The notes beneath the pieces are model-generated. The model worked only from the letters and a program-made list of their open reading frames with translations, ran no database searches and was not told the DNA's origin. From an uncultured Methylobacillus sp. (lineage in GTDB: Bacteria > Pseudomonadota > Gammaproteobacteria > Burkholderiales > Methylophilaceae), in assembly GCA_903824575.1 (NCBI GenBank), contig CAIJXJ010000170.1:1-64000 (forward strand): a stretch of 64,000 nucleotides of DNA. The letters run 5' to 3'. Below are positions 46,843 through 55,822 of this stretch, one piece after another. The translations under genes were made by a program, and so were the position numbers. Every line of letters begins with the position of its first letter. Position 1 is the stretch's first letter.

Positions 46843-48909
46843 ATGAATGCTCTGCTGAAAAAAATTATCTGGTTGCTGATCGTCGTGACGGGCGCTGCAG
46901 CCGTGGGCGGCATCGCCCTGAACCGGGGCGAGGAGATTAGCGCCTTGTGGTTTGTGGCAGCCGCGCTGTGCGTATATGCCCTTGCCTATCGCTTCTACGG
47001 CGCCTGGATAGCGGCGACGGTACTGGTGCTGGACGAAACCCGGGCGACCCCAGCAGAGCGCTTCGACAACGGCCGCGACTTCATGCCGACCAATCGCTGG
47101 ATCGTTTTTGGCCACCACTTCGCGGCGATCGCGGGGCCAGGGCCTCTGGTCGGCCCCACACTCGCGGCGCAGTTCGGCTATCTACCGGGGACGCTATGGA
47201 TTCTGGTCGGCGCGGTACTGGGCGGTTGTGTGCAGGACATGGTCACACTGTTCTTTTCCATGCGGCGCGACGGCCGCAGTCTGGGGCAAATGGCCAGGGA
47301 CGAACTGGGACCCGTCGGTGGTGCGGCGTCCCTGATTGGGACGTTGGCCATCATGATCATATTGATTGCGGTGTTGGGACTGGTCGTGGTCAACGCCATG
47401 AAGCACAGTCCGTGGGCGACTTCCACCGTGGCGTCAACGATACCGATTGCCATGCTGGTTGGCCTTTACATGCGAAATTTCCGCCCGGGGCGCGTACTGG
47501 AGGCCTCGGCCTTGGGTGTTGCGCTGCTGCTATTGGCGGTGGTGATGGGCGGCTGGATCGATCACAGTGCCTGGCGTGGGCTGTTTGACCAAGAAGGCCT
47601 GACACTGGCCTGGATGGTGATCGCCTATGGCTTTGCTGCCGCCATCCTGCCGGTATGGCTGCTGCTCGCTCCTCGCGATTATCTGTCCACCTATATAAAG
47701 CTCGGCACCATCCTCCTCCTGGCCATCGCAATTCTATTCTTGCAACCCACCATCAAGATGCCGGCGCTGACGCAATTCATCGATGGCAGCGGACCAATCT
47801 TCGGTGGCAAGCTGTTTCCGTTCGTTTTCATTACCATTGCCTGTGGTGCCATTTCCGGCTTCCACGCGCTGATCGCATCCGGCACCACCCCGAAGCTGCT
47901 GGCCAATGAACGTGACATCCGTCTGATCGGTTACGGTGGCATGGTACTGGAATCCTTCGTCGCCATCATGGCGCTGATCGCGGCCACAGTACTCGAACCC
48001 GGGGTCTATTTCGCTATCAACAGCCCGGCCGGTGTTGTGGGCAAGGAGGCCGTTGATGCGGTAGCCCGGATAAGCGCGTGGGGCTTTCCGGTCACGGTGG
48101 AACAGATGCAATTGCTCGCCAGCCAAATGGGCGAATCCAGTCTGTTCGCCCGCACCGGAGGAGCGCCATCGCTGGCTGTCGGCATGGCCAGCATCTTTGG
48201 TAGCGCATTTGGTGCGGGCATGCTGGCGTTGTGGTACCACTTTGCCATCATGTTCGAGGCCATCTTCATCCTGACCACCCTGGATGCCGGCACCCGGGTC
48301 GGGCGCTTCATGCTGCAGGACATGCTAGGCAATCTCTGGCCCAAGATGGGCGAGACTTCCTGGATGCCATCGGTGATGCTGACCAGCGCATTGGTAGTCG
48401 GCGCCTGGGGTTATTTCCTGTATATCGGTGTCATCGACCCCAACGGCGGCGTGAACCTGCTATGGCCGCTGTTCGGCATTGCCAACCAGATGCTGGCGGC
48501 AATTGCACTCTGTGTCGGCACTGGCATCCTGATCAAGTCCGGTCGCTTGAAGCACGCCTGGATCACCGGCGTGCCCCTGACTTGGCTCGTCATCGTCACC
48601 ACTACCGCCGCATGGGAGAAGATCACCAGCGCAGATATCCGCATCGGCTTCTTCGCCGCTGCGCGCGATCTGGACGTCAAACTGGCGAGCGGTCAACTAC
48701 CTGCGGCGAAGGCCGCCGTTGCGCCACAGCTGATTTTCAACCAGCAACTGGATGCCTGGCTGACGATATTCTTTGTCATCACGCTGTGGGTGATCGTGCT
48801 CGACATGCTGCGTATCGCTTCCCGCCACCTGTCTGGAAAACCGGTGCCGCCGGTGTCCGAATCGGCGCACATTCCCAGCAGGCTGGTAGAAGACTTTGCA
48901 CGCGACTGA
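46843..48909 (+). CDS. cstA: carbon starvation protein CstA family pyruvate/peptide transporter
   Basis: The 688-residue membrane protein with 16-18 helices matches CstA: FGHHFAAIAGPGPLVGPTLAAQ, LGGCVQDMVTLFFSMRRDGRS, CGAISGFHALIASGTTPKLL and TLDAGTRVGRFMLQD. CstA relatives import pyruvate or peptides in E. coli. It is divergent from tRNA-Ala. A methyltransferase gene and a YbdD-type gene follow closely, and CstA/BtsT proteins usually work with YbdD/YjiX small proteins. Confidence 0.94.
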   Translation: MNALLKKIIWLLIVVTGAAAVGGIALNRGEEISALWFVAAALCVYALAYRFYGAWIAATVLVLDETRATPAERFDNGRDFMPTNRWIVFGHHFAAIAGPGPLVGPTLAAQFGYLPGTLWILVGAVLGGCVQDMVTLFFSMRRDGRSLGQMARDELGPVGGAASLIGTLAIMIILIAVLGLVVVNAMKHSPWATSTVASTIPIAMLVGLYMRNFRPGRVLEASALGVALLLLAVVMGGWIDHSAWRGLFDQEGLTLAWMVIAYGFAAAILPVWLLLAPRDYLSTYIKLGTILLLAIAILFLQPTIKMPALTQFIDGSGPIFGGKLFPFVFITIACGAISGFHALIASGTTPKLLANERDIRLIGYGGMVLESFVAIMALIAATVLEPGVYFAINSPAGVVGKEAVDAVARISAWGFPVTVEQMQLLASQMGESSLFARTGGAPSLAVGMASIFGSAFGAGMLALWYHFAIMFEAIFILTTLDAGTRVGRFMLQDMLGNLWPKMGETSWMPSVMLTSALVVGAWGYFLYIGVIDPNGGVNLLWPLFGIANQMLAAIALCVGTGILIKSGRLKHAWITGVPLTWLVIVTTTAAWEKITSADIRIGFFAAARDLDVKLASGQLPAAKAAVAPQLIFNQQLDAWLTIFFVITLWVIVLDMLRIASRHLSGKPVPPVSESAHIPSRLVEDFARD

Positions 48910-48921
48910 GGCCTGCCACTG

Positions 48922-49659
48922 ATGCAATCATCCAAGGCTCTAACCGCACAACTGCTGGGAATGTTGCTGATCGCAATCCTGGCCGGGGCAATCCCCACGG
49001 TGCTGCACGGCGCCTGGCGCCTGGCCCTGCTCCAGGGGCTTGCTGCCGCCCTATTTTCCAGACCCCTTAAGCAACCGGCGTGGTGGATCCCCATTCACCT
49101 GCTTTTTCTGCCCGCAGCCCTCGCCCTCTTGACTCTGGAGTTGCCGGCCTGGCTCTATCTGCTGACGGCGCTATTGCTGTCACTGGTATTCTGGGGCACG
49201 ATCAAGGGCGACGTGCCGCTATTCCTGTCGTCCCCGGCCGTCACCGATGCATTGCATCAAATTCTTCAGCAGGAACACGCCAGCAGTTTGATCGATCTCG
49301 GCGCCGGCATCGGTTCGGTCGCCGTGCCGCTGGCACGACAGCAACCGAACCTGCAAGTCGAAGCCTGGGAATACGCTCCCATCCCCTGGCTGATCACTGC
49401 CTGGCGCAGTCGCAAGCTCTCCAATCTGCGTGTCGTACGGATGAGCCTGTGGCAATGCGAGTTATCCCATTGCGATGTGGTGTTCGCCTTCCTCTCCCCC
49501 GTTGTCATGCCACGACTGGGGGAAAAAGTACGGCGAGAGATGCATTCCGGCAGCCTGTTCGTTTCGTCCTCCTTCCCGCTGCCGGATTGGCAAGCTGAAA
49601 CGGTGATCGCTCTGACTGACCCCATGGCCACCAGACTCTATTGTTATCGGGTGCCATGA
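48922..49659 (+). CDS. membrane-anchored class I methyltransferase
   Basis: The 245-residue protein has three to four hydrophobic helices in residues 8-90, then a Rossmann methyltransferase-like domain with SSLIDLGAGIGSVAVPLARQQ as the SAM-binding motif, AWEYAPIPWLITAW and CDVVFAFLSPVVMPRL. It lies 13 bases after cstA and overlaps the YbdD-type gene. The substrate is unknown. The insertion between cstA and its small partner gene is notable. Confidence 0.8.
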   Translation: MQSSKALTAQLLGMLLIAILAGAIPTVLHGAWRLALLQGLAAALFSRPLKQPAWWIPIHLLFLPAALALLTLELPAWLYLLTALLLSLVFWGTIKGDVPLFLSSPAVTDALHQILQQEHASSLIDLGAGIGSVAVPLARQQPNLQVEAWEYAPIPWLITAWRSRKLSNLRVVRMSLWQCELSHCDVVFAFLSPVVMPRLGEKVRREMHSGSLFVSSSFPLPDWQAETVIALTDPMATRLYCYRVP

Positions 49660-49847
49660 TGAAATCCATCAGGCTCAAATTGCAACAACTGTGGCATGGC
49701 CTGCGCCGTCTGAGTGGCGATGATGCCTATGAACGCTACCTGGCGCACTGTTTGGCACATCATGGTGAATCAACGCCGCTGACGCGTGATGCATTCTTCA
49801 AACAGTGGCAAGATGAAAAATGGAAAGGCGTGAAACGCTGCTGCTGA
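49659..49847 (+). CDS. YbdD/YjiX-family small protein (DUF466)
   Basis: The 62-residue protein has the family pattern LQQLWHGLRRLSGDDAYERYLAHCLAHH followed by LTRDAFFKQWQDEKWKGVKRCC, ending in two Cys. YbdD and YjiX are small partners of CstA and BtsT pyruvate transporters. The ATG at 49659 overlaps the methyltransferase stop by one base; 49656 is an in-frame alternative. Confidence 0.88.
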   Translation: MKSIRLKLQQLWHGLRRLSGDDAYERYLAHCLAHHGESTPLTRDAFFKQWQDEKWKGVKRCC

Positions 49848-49862
49848 TATTTTTCTGCGACC

Positions 49863-49888
49863 AAATTTGTCATTCGCTGACAAATTTT
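49863..49888. terminator. AT-rich perfect hairpin after the cstA operon
   Basis: AAATTTGTCA-TTCGC-TGACAAATTT is a perfect 10-bp stem 16 bases after the YbdD stop, followed only by TGCGG. It may be a weak terminator or an operator. Confidence 0.45.
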
Positions 49889-50228
49889 GCGGGGTTCCTG
49901 CAAATATTGTTGGAATTCAGGTAAGGAAGCAACATCCGCAAGAGGTCGGCAATCCAGCACCGGATAAATTAAAGACTATCTCATCCGTCCAAACCACCAA
50001 CACGACCATTCAAGGATCATGACCTGGAGGCCAATGTTGATGCGGTTTTGGTCCTGATTTTTCCAACAATTTGGTAGATGCCTTAAGAGGCCGGTAAAGC
50101 GATTAAGGTCTGACTGGCACGGTTCATGCTGAAGCATCACGGTCTCCGCCTTACAAACGACACCGTATATTTATGAGTGCCTGACGAATTGTATCGCTGA
50201 TGAAGCACTTCAACCCTTAACAAACTAT
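49889..50228. other. non-coding stretch before the Slam cargo gene
   Basis: About 340 bases separate the cstA operon from the exported protein gene. I find no gene, RNA or clear sigma-70 promoter that I can defend; the promoter of the cargo gene must lie here. Confidence 0.4.
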
Positions 50229-50241
50229 AAGGATGATCATG

Positions 50242-50904
50242 ATGAACAAGACTGCTCTTACCATTGCCATACTCGGTTCCATTTTCTCAGTTTCCGCCAT
50301 CGCTGATGGCCATGGTTCCTGGGGCAACTGGGTTGCAACTGCCGGCACCACTGTACACAACGAAGCCAATGAGGTGAACGAGGTTCATACACCAAAAGCC
50401 CCGACGGCTTACGTTCCCGCAGGCACTTCCAACTATGCTGGCAGCACACTTGCCCTGATCAGCGACAGCGGCACCGGCACCACGGTCAAGTCCGTAGCCA
50501 CCGGCGCCGTGGCTCTGGCTGTTACCTTCAGCGGCACCGGCGCCACCACTGAAACCGGCTCCATCACCGGCCTGACAGGTACCGCCGGCGCCAAGCTGGG
50601 TGACCTGGCCTTCACCGCTACTGGCCTGAATGGCGATTTCAAGGGCACCGTGACGTCTGTGAATTACGCAGTGGCAGCCGTGATTCCAGCAACAGCAACC
50701 ACGCGCGCCATCGCACCAGGCACCGGCACCATCAGCGGCGAGCTGTCGAAGGCTGTCGTAGTGACTCCGGCTATCGCTGCCACGACAACCACTGCAGCGG
50801 TTCCGGCCGTGGTATCGGCACCATTGTCCGTCAACGGTTCGTGGAACTTTACTGCCCTACCAACGCTGAAGGCTAGCGGCACTTTTGCCGGCGTGAAACA
50901 ATAA
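50242..50904 (+). CDS. exported beta-rich protein, probable Slam/T11SS cargo
   Basis: The protein of about 220 residues starts with a signal peptide (MNKTALTIAILGSIFSVSAI, cleavage near SAIADG), with no lipobox. After a short His/Trp/Asn-rich start, the mature chain is a run of strand-like segments with Gly/Thr turns: SNYAGSTLAL, GAVALAVTFSGTG, TGSITGLTG, LAFTATGLNGDFKGTVTS, TGTISGEL, VNGSWNFTALP and the end KASGTFAGVKQ. That order resembles the C-terminal eight-stranded barrel of TbpB-like proteins that Slam exports. A low-complexity Ala/Thr/Val/Pro insert lies at about residues 145-190. AAGGA lies eight bases before this ATG. The ligand is unknown. Confidence 0.65.
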   Translation: MNKTALTIAILGSIFSVSAIADGHGSWGNWVATAGTTVHNEANEVNEVHTPKAPTAYVPAGTSNYAGSTLALISDSGTGTTVKSVATGAVALAVTFSGTGATTETGSITGLTGTAGAKLGDLAFTATGLNGDFKGTVTSVNYAVAAVIPATATTRAIAPGTGTISGELSKAVVVTPAIAATTTTAAVPAVVSAPLSVNGSWNFTALPTLKASGTFAGVKQ

Positions 50905-50924
50905 TCGCTTAATGCTGGAGACTC

Positions 50925-50946
50925 AAGGGCGCTTAACGGCGCCCTT
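50925..50946 (+). promoter_or_regulatory. intergenic hairpin between cargo and Slam genes
   Basis: The perfect 8-bp stem AAGGGCGC/GCGCCCTT has a TTAACG loop and lacks a T tract. It lies 20 bases after the cargo stop. It could protect the cargo mRNA 3' end or attenuate transcription into the downstream gene. Confidence 0.5.
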
Positions 50947-50975
50947 AGTCTTGTCTGCTAGACATTGAGAATCTC

Positions 50976-52238
50976 TTGTCACCAAAAATATTAATCTTAG
51001 CGCTTTTATTCGGCCTTTGTTCTAGCCACGTTACCATGGCCGCCGAGGCAAATTCAGTTCGATCCTATTGCAGCGAGGCAGCCAGCTTGCCCGTTGACGC
51101 CAGCAAATCCGACAGCCTTTATGTCTCAGGCGAGTGTGCTCTCGAGCACAAACAATACCAGGCTGCCATCCAATTATTCTCCGAACTGCTCGGCCTCGAA
51201 TTCAACCCCGTTTACCAGGCAGAGCTTGGACGGGCCTACCTGGGCGCGCAACAGTACGAACGGGCAAGGGAGCAGTTCCTGCTGGCACTACAAAGCAATC
51301 CGCCAGACGATGCACGCAAACTGCTACTCATTTTCATCCAAATGGCGGAGCAGCAAAGAACGCAGGCCAGGGACTGGTTCGCGTCGGTCTCGATCAGCGC
51401 CATACACGACACCAACGCCAACAACGGCCCAAAAAATGCCAACGTCACACTCTTCAACCTGCCCTTCATCATGAACGAGGTCAGCATGCCAAAGAGCGAC
51501 TGGGCCACGCACGCCCAAGCCTCAGCGGTTCAGAACAAGGCCCTGAACAACACCGTCTCTTGGCAGACGGACGCCTCCGTTGACCTATTGGACTATACGA
51601 CTTACCACAGTTCCAATACCCGCCAGATCGCCGTCGATAGCGGCCCCCACCTGGCCATCAAGAGCGGCGTGATGGATCTCTATCTGCCGGCAGGCATGAC
51701 CAGGATGACGCTAGGAGGGATGGGCTACACCACGCAGGCCTCTTTCTTGCCCCAGATCAGCCATCTGGTCACCAAGTCTGACTTGCTAGTTTATTCCGCC
51801 GGGCTCACCCGCACCCTGTACGACACCAATACGCCAAGAGATGTGACCAGCAGCAGCCTGGGGTTATCCTGGCAGCACGTCCTGGGCAATCTCTGGACAG
51901 TCGCGCCCTTGGTCAGGATCACGTCCGAGCACGCCAGGTCAAATTCATTTGATAATTTCGCCACGACCGCAGGGCTCAGCCTGAGTGGCAATCTGCCCTG
52001 GGGCCTGCGCTTCAGCGCTTCCAGCCTCTATACCTGGGCAAACTACAAGGCTCCAGAGGCGTGGGCCAGCATGCCGAGACGGGACATCAGGAGGAATAAT
52101 AGCCTGTCCCTCACCAAGGACCTTGGTGGTGGATACTACGCCAGCCTGTCATTTGCCGATCTGGATACCAGTTCGAATCTGGAGCTTTACGCGACCGCCA
52201 AACAGCAATTCCAGCTTCAGATCAGCAAGGCATTCTGA
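50976..52238 (+). CDS. Slam-like outer membrane translocator (TPR + DUF560 barrel)
   Basis: The 420-residue protein starts with a signal peptide ending near TMAAEA. Residues 35-125 form TPR-like helices (SGECALEHKQYQAAIQLF, LGRAYLGAQQYERAREQFLLAL). From ARDWFASVSISAIHDTNANN (about residue 135) onward it is an alternating beta-barrel pattern of about 14 strands ending in Phe (LQISKAF), the outer membrane barrel signature. This is the plan of Slam proteins, which move TbpB-type cargo across the outer membrane (type XI secretion). The start is TTG with a weak site; upstream non-ATG starts are possible. It follows the cargo gene by 71 bases. Confidence 0.8.
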   Translation: MSPKILILALLFGLCSSHVTMAAEANSVRSYCSEAASLPVDASKSDSLYVSGECALEHKQYQAAIQLFSELLGLEFNPVYQAELGRAYLGAQQYERAREQFLLALQSNPPDDARKLLLIFIQMAEQQRTQARDWFASVSISAIHDTNANNGPKNANVTLFNLPFIMNEVSMPKSDWATHAQASAVQNKALNNTVSWQTDASVDLLDYTTYHSSNTRQIAVDSGPHLAIKSGVMDLYLPAGMTRMTLGGMGYTTQASFLPQISHLVTKSDLLVYSAGLTRTLYDTNTPRDVTSSSLGLSWQHVLGNLWTVAPLVRITSEHARSNSFDNFATTAGLSLSGNLPWGLRFSASSLYTWANYKAPEAWASMPRRDIRRNNSLSLTKDLGGGYYASLSFADLDTSSNLELYATAKQQFQLQISKAF

Positions 52239-52294
52239 GCTGCAAAGACAAAACACCTCCTGCACTTGATGCCCTCTCAGTTCTTGCAAACAAA

Positions 52295-52331
52295 AAAATG
52301 CCCCGAGACATTACCAGCCACGAGGCATTTT
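52295..52331. terminator. bidirectional terminator between slam-like gene and eda
   Basis: The stem AAAATGCC/GGCATTTT has a 21-base loop and A/T tracts on both sides. It lies downstream of both convergent transcription units. Confidence 0.75.
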
Positions 52332-52353
52332 CAATCAGACACTCAGATTCAGA

Positions 52354-52998
52354 TCAGCGTGGCAATGCAGCCGCTTCGCGCGCCAGTTGCGTGATCAGCG
52401 CCCAATCACCTCTGGCCATCGCATCGCCCGGGGTCAACCAGGAACCGCCCACTACCACCACGTTGGACAGCGCCAGAAGTTGAGGGGCATTTTCCAGCGA
52501 TACACCACCGGTAGGACAGAACTTGATGTCGGCAAAAGGACCAGACCAGGCCTTGAGCAGATTCGGCCCACCCGCTTGCATGGCGGGGAAGAACTTGAGT
52601 TCGGTATAGCCGTCTTCCATCGCCAACATGATTTCGCTGCCTGTTGCAACGCCTGGCAGCAAAGGCAAATCAAGCTCACGACAGGCGAGCCCTACCGCAC
52701 TGGTATAGCCGGGGCTGACGCCAAAACGGGCTCCGGCCGCCTTGGCCGCCTTAGCGTCGCTCGCCGAACGGATAGTACCGGCACCGACAATGGCTTCCGG
52801 TACCTCAGCGACAATAGCACGCATGCAGTCCAGCGCCACCTTGGTTCGCAACGTGATTTCCAGCATGCGGATACCACCGGCGACCAAGGCGCGGGCCATG
52901 GGTACGGCGTGTGCCACGTCGTTCAACACGATCACCGGGATTACAGAGGCGTCCAGCATGACCTGCAAGGAGGTCAGTTTGTCGATTACGGCTGCCAT
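52354..52998 (-). CDS. eda: 2-keto-3-deoxy-6-phosphogluconate aldolase
   Basis: The 214-residue class I aldolase shows VIPVIVLNDVAHAVPMARAL, IVGAGTIRSASDAKAA, and the Schiff-base lysine in ELKFFPAMQAGG followed by FCPTGGVSLEN. It splits KDPG into pyruvate and glyceraldehyde-3-phosphate. The ATG lies 13 bases inside the end of edd, so the two are coupled. Confidence 0.97.
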   Translation of the reverse strand: MAAVIDKLTSLQVMLDASVIPVIVLNDVAHAVPMARALVAGGIRMLEITLRTKVALDCMRAIVAEVPEAIVGAGTIRSASDAKAAKAAGARFGVSPGYTSAVGLACRELDLPLLPGVATGSEIMLAMEDGYTELKFFPAMQAGGPNLLKAWSGPFADIKFCPTGGVSLENAPQLLALSNVVVVGGSWLTPGDAMARGDWALITQLAREAAALPR

Positions 52999-54809
52999 GT
53001 AAAGCCTCCTTCTTCTGCAGTCGACGCGTTATGGCGCATCGCATCAAATAATTCACGGCCAAAACCGGTTGCATTCGCTGCACGCAATTCAGGCGGCATG
53101 CGGGAGGGTTCACGCGCACTCCACTCGGCGGGATCGACCAACACATTCAATTCGCCGCTGATGGCATCGAGCCGAATGATGTCGCCATCCCTGACCTTAG
53201 CCAACGGACCACCGGCAGCAGCCTCGGGCGAGACGTGGATGGCGGCCGGCACTTTGCCGGAGGCACCGCTCATACGGCCATCGGTCACCAGCGCCACGTC
53301 GAAGCCCTTGTTCTGCATGGCTTTGAGCGGCGGCGTCATCTTGTGCAATTCGGGCATGCCATTGGCCTTGGGACCTTGCCAGCGCACCACACAGATCAGG
53401 TCGCGATCCAGTTCGCCTGCGGCAAAAGCCTCCAGCAGGCCTTCTTGCGACTCGAATACACGGGCCGGGGCCTCGATCACATGCAGATCTTCCGGCACGG
53501 CCGAGGTCTTGATCACGCTACGACCGAGGTTGCCACGCAACACCTTGATGCCACCATTAGAACTGAAAGGATCCTCCACCGGACGCACCACGGTGTCATC
53601 CAGTGAGTGACCGACCGTATGCCAGTGGATACCACCACGCCCATCAGTCTCGGGAATGCCGGTATATTCGCGGATGCCTTGCGGACGCACGGTCAGCACT
53701 TCCTCGTTCATGAGTCCCGCATCCAGCAACTCGCGGATCACGTAACCGGGGCCACCTGCGGCCTGGAACGCGTTCACATCGGCCTCGCCATTCGGATAAA
53801 CACGGGCGATCAGCGGCACCACATTGGACAGTTCACAGAAGTCATCCCAGTTGATCGAGATGCCGGCGGCGCGCGCTACCGCCACCCAGTGGATCAAATG
53901 ATTGGTCGAGCCGCCGGTCGCCAGCAACGCGACCATGGCGTTGACGATGCAACGCTCATCGACGATACGCCCGATCGGCGAGAACTTCTTGCCATTGACG
54001 ATGCCCAGCACACTGCGCAAGGCTTCACGCGTCAATTCATTGCGGAACTCGGATCCGGGCGCCACGAAGGCGGTGCCGGGCACGTGCAGGCCCATGGCTT
54101 CCAGCATCATCTGGTTGCTGTTGGCGGTGCCGTAGAAAGTACAGGTGCCTTGGCCATGATAGGCCTTGGATTCGGCTTCCAACAATTCCGTACGGCCAAC
54201 CTTGCCTTCGGCCGCCAGCACGCGCATGTGAGACTTTGCACTGTTGGACAAGCCCGTCGTCATCGGACCGGCCGGTACGAAAATGGTCGGCAAATGACCG
54301 TATTGCAGGGCGCCGATGAGGAGGCCCGGCACGATCTTGTCACACACGCCTAGCATCATGGCGGCGTCGAAAACGTCGTGGCTGAGCGAGATGGCGGTGG
54401 ACATGGCAATCACGTCACGGCTGAACAAGGACAACTCCATACCAGGCATGCCCTGGGTAATGCCATCGCACATGGCAGGCACGCCACCGGCCACTTGGGC
54501 GGTCGCACCAAGTTTGCGCGCCTCCGCCTTGATGAGGTCAGGATAATGCTGGAATGGTGCATGGGCAGACAGCATGTCGTTATAGGCGGTCACGATGCCC
54601 ACATTAGGGGCATGCTCGGCAACCACCCTGAACTTGTCGTTATCCGGCATGGCGGCGAAGGCGTGCGCCACATTGGCACAGCCCATGCGCTTGGTACCAG
54701 GCTTCCTCTGTGCCATCGCATCCACGTGTTGCAAGTAGATTTGGCGAGTCTCGGTGCTCCGATCGAGGATGCGAGCGGTGACTTTTTCAACAGTTGGATT
54801 GAGTTTCAT
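52986..54809 (-). CDS. edd: 6-phosphogluconate dehydratase
   Basis: The 607-residue iron-sulfur dehydratase of the IlvD/Edd family has AYNDMLSAHAPFQHYPD, the cluster cysteines in VCDKIVPGLL and CTFYGTANSNQMM, and GGRMSGASGKVPAA near the C-terminus. It makes KDPG in the Entner-Doudoroff pathway. It forms an operon with eda. A paralogue of the same family, ilvD, lies 1 kb away on the opposite strand. Confidence 0.96.
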   Translation of the reverse strand: MKLNPTVEKVTARILDRSTETRQIYLQHVDAMAQRKPGTKRMGCANVAHAFAAMPDNDKFRVVAEHAPNVGIVTAYNDMLSAHAPFQHYPDLIKAEARKLGATAQVAGGVPAMCDGITQGMPGMELSLFSRDVIAMSTAISLSHDVFDAAMMLGVCDKIVPGLLIGALQYGHLPTIFVPAGPMTTGLSNSAKSHMRVLAAEGKVGRTELLEAESKAYHGQGTCTFYGTANSNQMMLEAMGLHVPGTAFVAPGSEFRNELTREALRSVLGIVNGKKFSPIGRIVDERCIVNAMVALLATGGSTNHLIHWVAVARAAGISINWDDFCELSNVVPLIARVYPNGEADVNAFQAAGGPGYVIRELLDAGLMNEEVLTVRPQGIREYTGIPETDGRGGIHWHTVGHSLDDTVVRPVEDPFSSNGGIKVLRGNLGRSVIKTSAVPEDLHVIEAPARVFESQEGLLEAFAAGELDRDLICVVRWQGPKANGMPELHKMTPPLKAMQNKGFDVALVTDGRMSGASGKVPAAIHVSPEAAAGGPLAKVRDGDIIRLDAISGELNVLVDPAEWSAREPSRMPPELRAANATGFGRELFDAMRHNASTAEEGGFTWQP

Positions 54810-54973
54810 TTTTTAAGGTAACGCCACTAAATTTTAATAGACCTGCAATCCTACCCCAAAATGGTGCAGGCTCCCAGCCTTATGTTGGGAAAAAGCCCTG
54901 CTCTGTTGACAGGTAATCAAGCATTGGTGCAGCCTGTCCTCAATTTTCAAGGATCCAGCCCAAAACGTCTGAA

Positions 54974-55756
54974 TCAGGTATTTTTCGCCAAACTCCAACG
55001 CAACATCCAGATCCCGACAATCAGCATTGGCAGACTGAGCCACTGCCCCATACTCATGCCCAGCGCGAGAGCCCCTAAAAAACTGTCCGGCTCACGGGCA
55101 AATTCAACCAGGAATCGACTACCGCCATAGCCGATCAGAAATAATGCGGAAATCGCCCCAACCGGGCGCGGTCGGCTGGAATACCACCACAACAGACCAA
55201 ACAGCATGATGCCCTCCAGCCCGCATTCGTATAATTGCGACGGATGACGCGGCAGGGCATCCACCTGCGGGAACACCACGCCCCAGGGCAGATCGGTGGT
55301 TCGTCCCCATAACTCGCCATTGATGAAGTTGCCCAAACGCCCGGCACCCAAACCGATTGGCACCAAGGGCGCAACAAAATCCATCAAGGCCAGCCAGCGT
55401 CGCCCGGTCTTTTTTGCGAACAGCACCATGGCTAGAAGCACGCCAAGAAAACCGCCGTGAAAACTCATGCCGCCGGCCCAGAGCTTGAAGATTTCCAGTG
55501 GATGCTGGCTGAAATAAGCCGGCTGATAGAACAGCACGTAACCGAGACGCCCGCCCAGAATCACCCCCAGCGCGCCATAGAACAGGATGTCGTCCAGATC
55601 CCGTTCGCTCCAACCAATGTCCGGATGACGGCGAATGCGCCATTTGCCAAGCCACAGCAAGCTCATGAAACCGACCAGATACATCAGTCCATACCAATGG
55701 ATGCCAAACGGGCCGAGATGAATAGCGACAGGGTCGAACTGCGGATGAACCAGCAT
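54974..55756 (-). CDS. lgt: prolipoprotein diacylglyceryl transferase
   Basis: The 260-residue inner-membrane enzyme has about seven helices and the Lgt signatures [34 protein letters not shown] and [16 protein letters not shown]. It transfers diacylglycerol to the lipobox Cys of prelipoproteins, such as LolB and the PqiC-like lipoprotein in this window. It is divergent from ilvD, with 66 bases between. Confidence 0.97.
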   Translation of the reverse strand: MLVHPQFDPVAIHLGPFGIHWYGLMYLVGFMSLLWLGKWRIRRHPDIGWSERDLDDILFYGALGVILGGRLGYVLFYQPAYFSQHPLEIFKLWAGGMSFHGGFLGVLLAMVLFAKKTGRRWLALMDFVAPLVPIGLGAGRLGNFINGELWGRTTDLPWGVVFPQVDALPRHPSQLYECGLEGIMLFGLLWWYSSRPRPVGAISALFLIGYGGSRFLVEFAREPDSFLGALALGMSMGQWLSLPMLIVGIWMLRWSLAKNT

Positions 55757-55822
55757 GAGAATCAGTCATTAGAATTGAGTTAGAATTGAGCGATTATACG
55801 TCATGTTTTTTAGAGGTTTGCC

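Noticed and set aside
49760-49960. 66-codon frame on the minus strand after the YbdD-type gene
   Set aside because: It overlaps the YbdD-type gene antisense and runs through the hairpin; no ribosome binding site or family.
53607-54353. 248-codon open frame on the plus strand
   Set aside because: Antisense to edd, whose catalytic cysteines and length are canonical.
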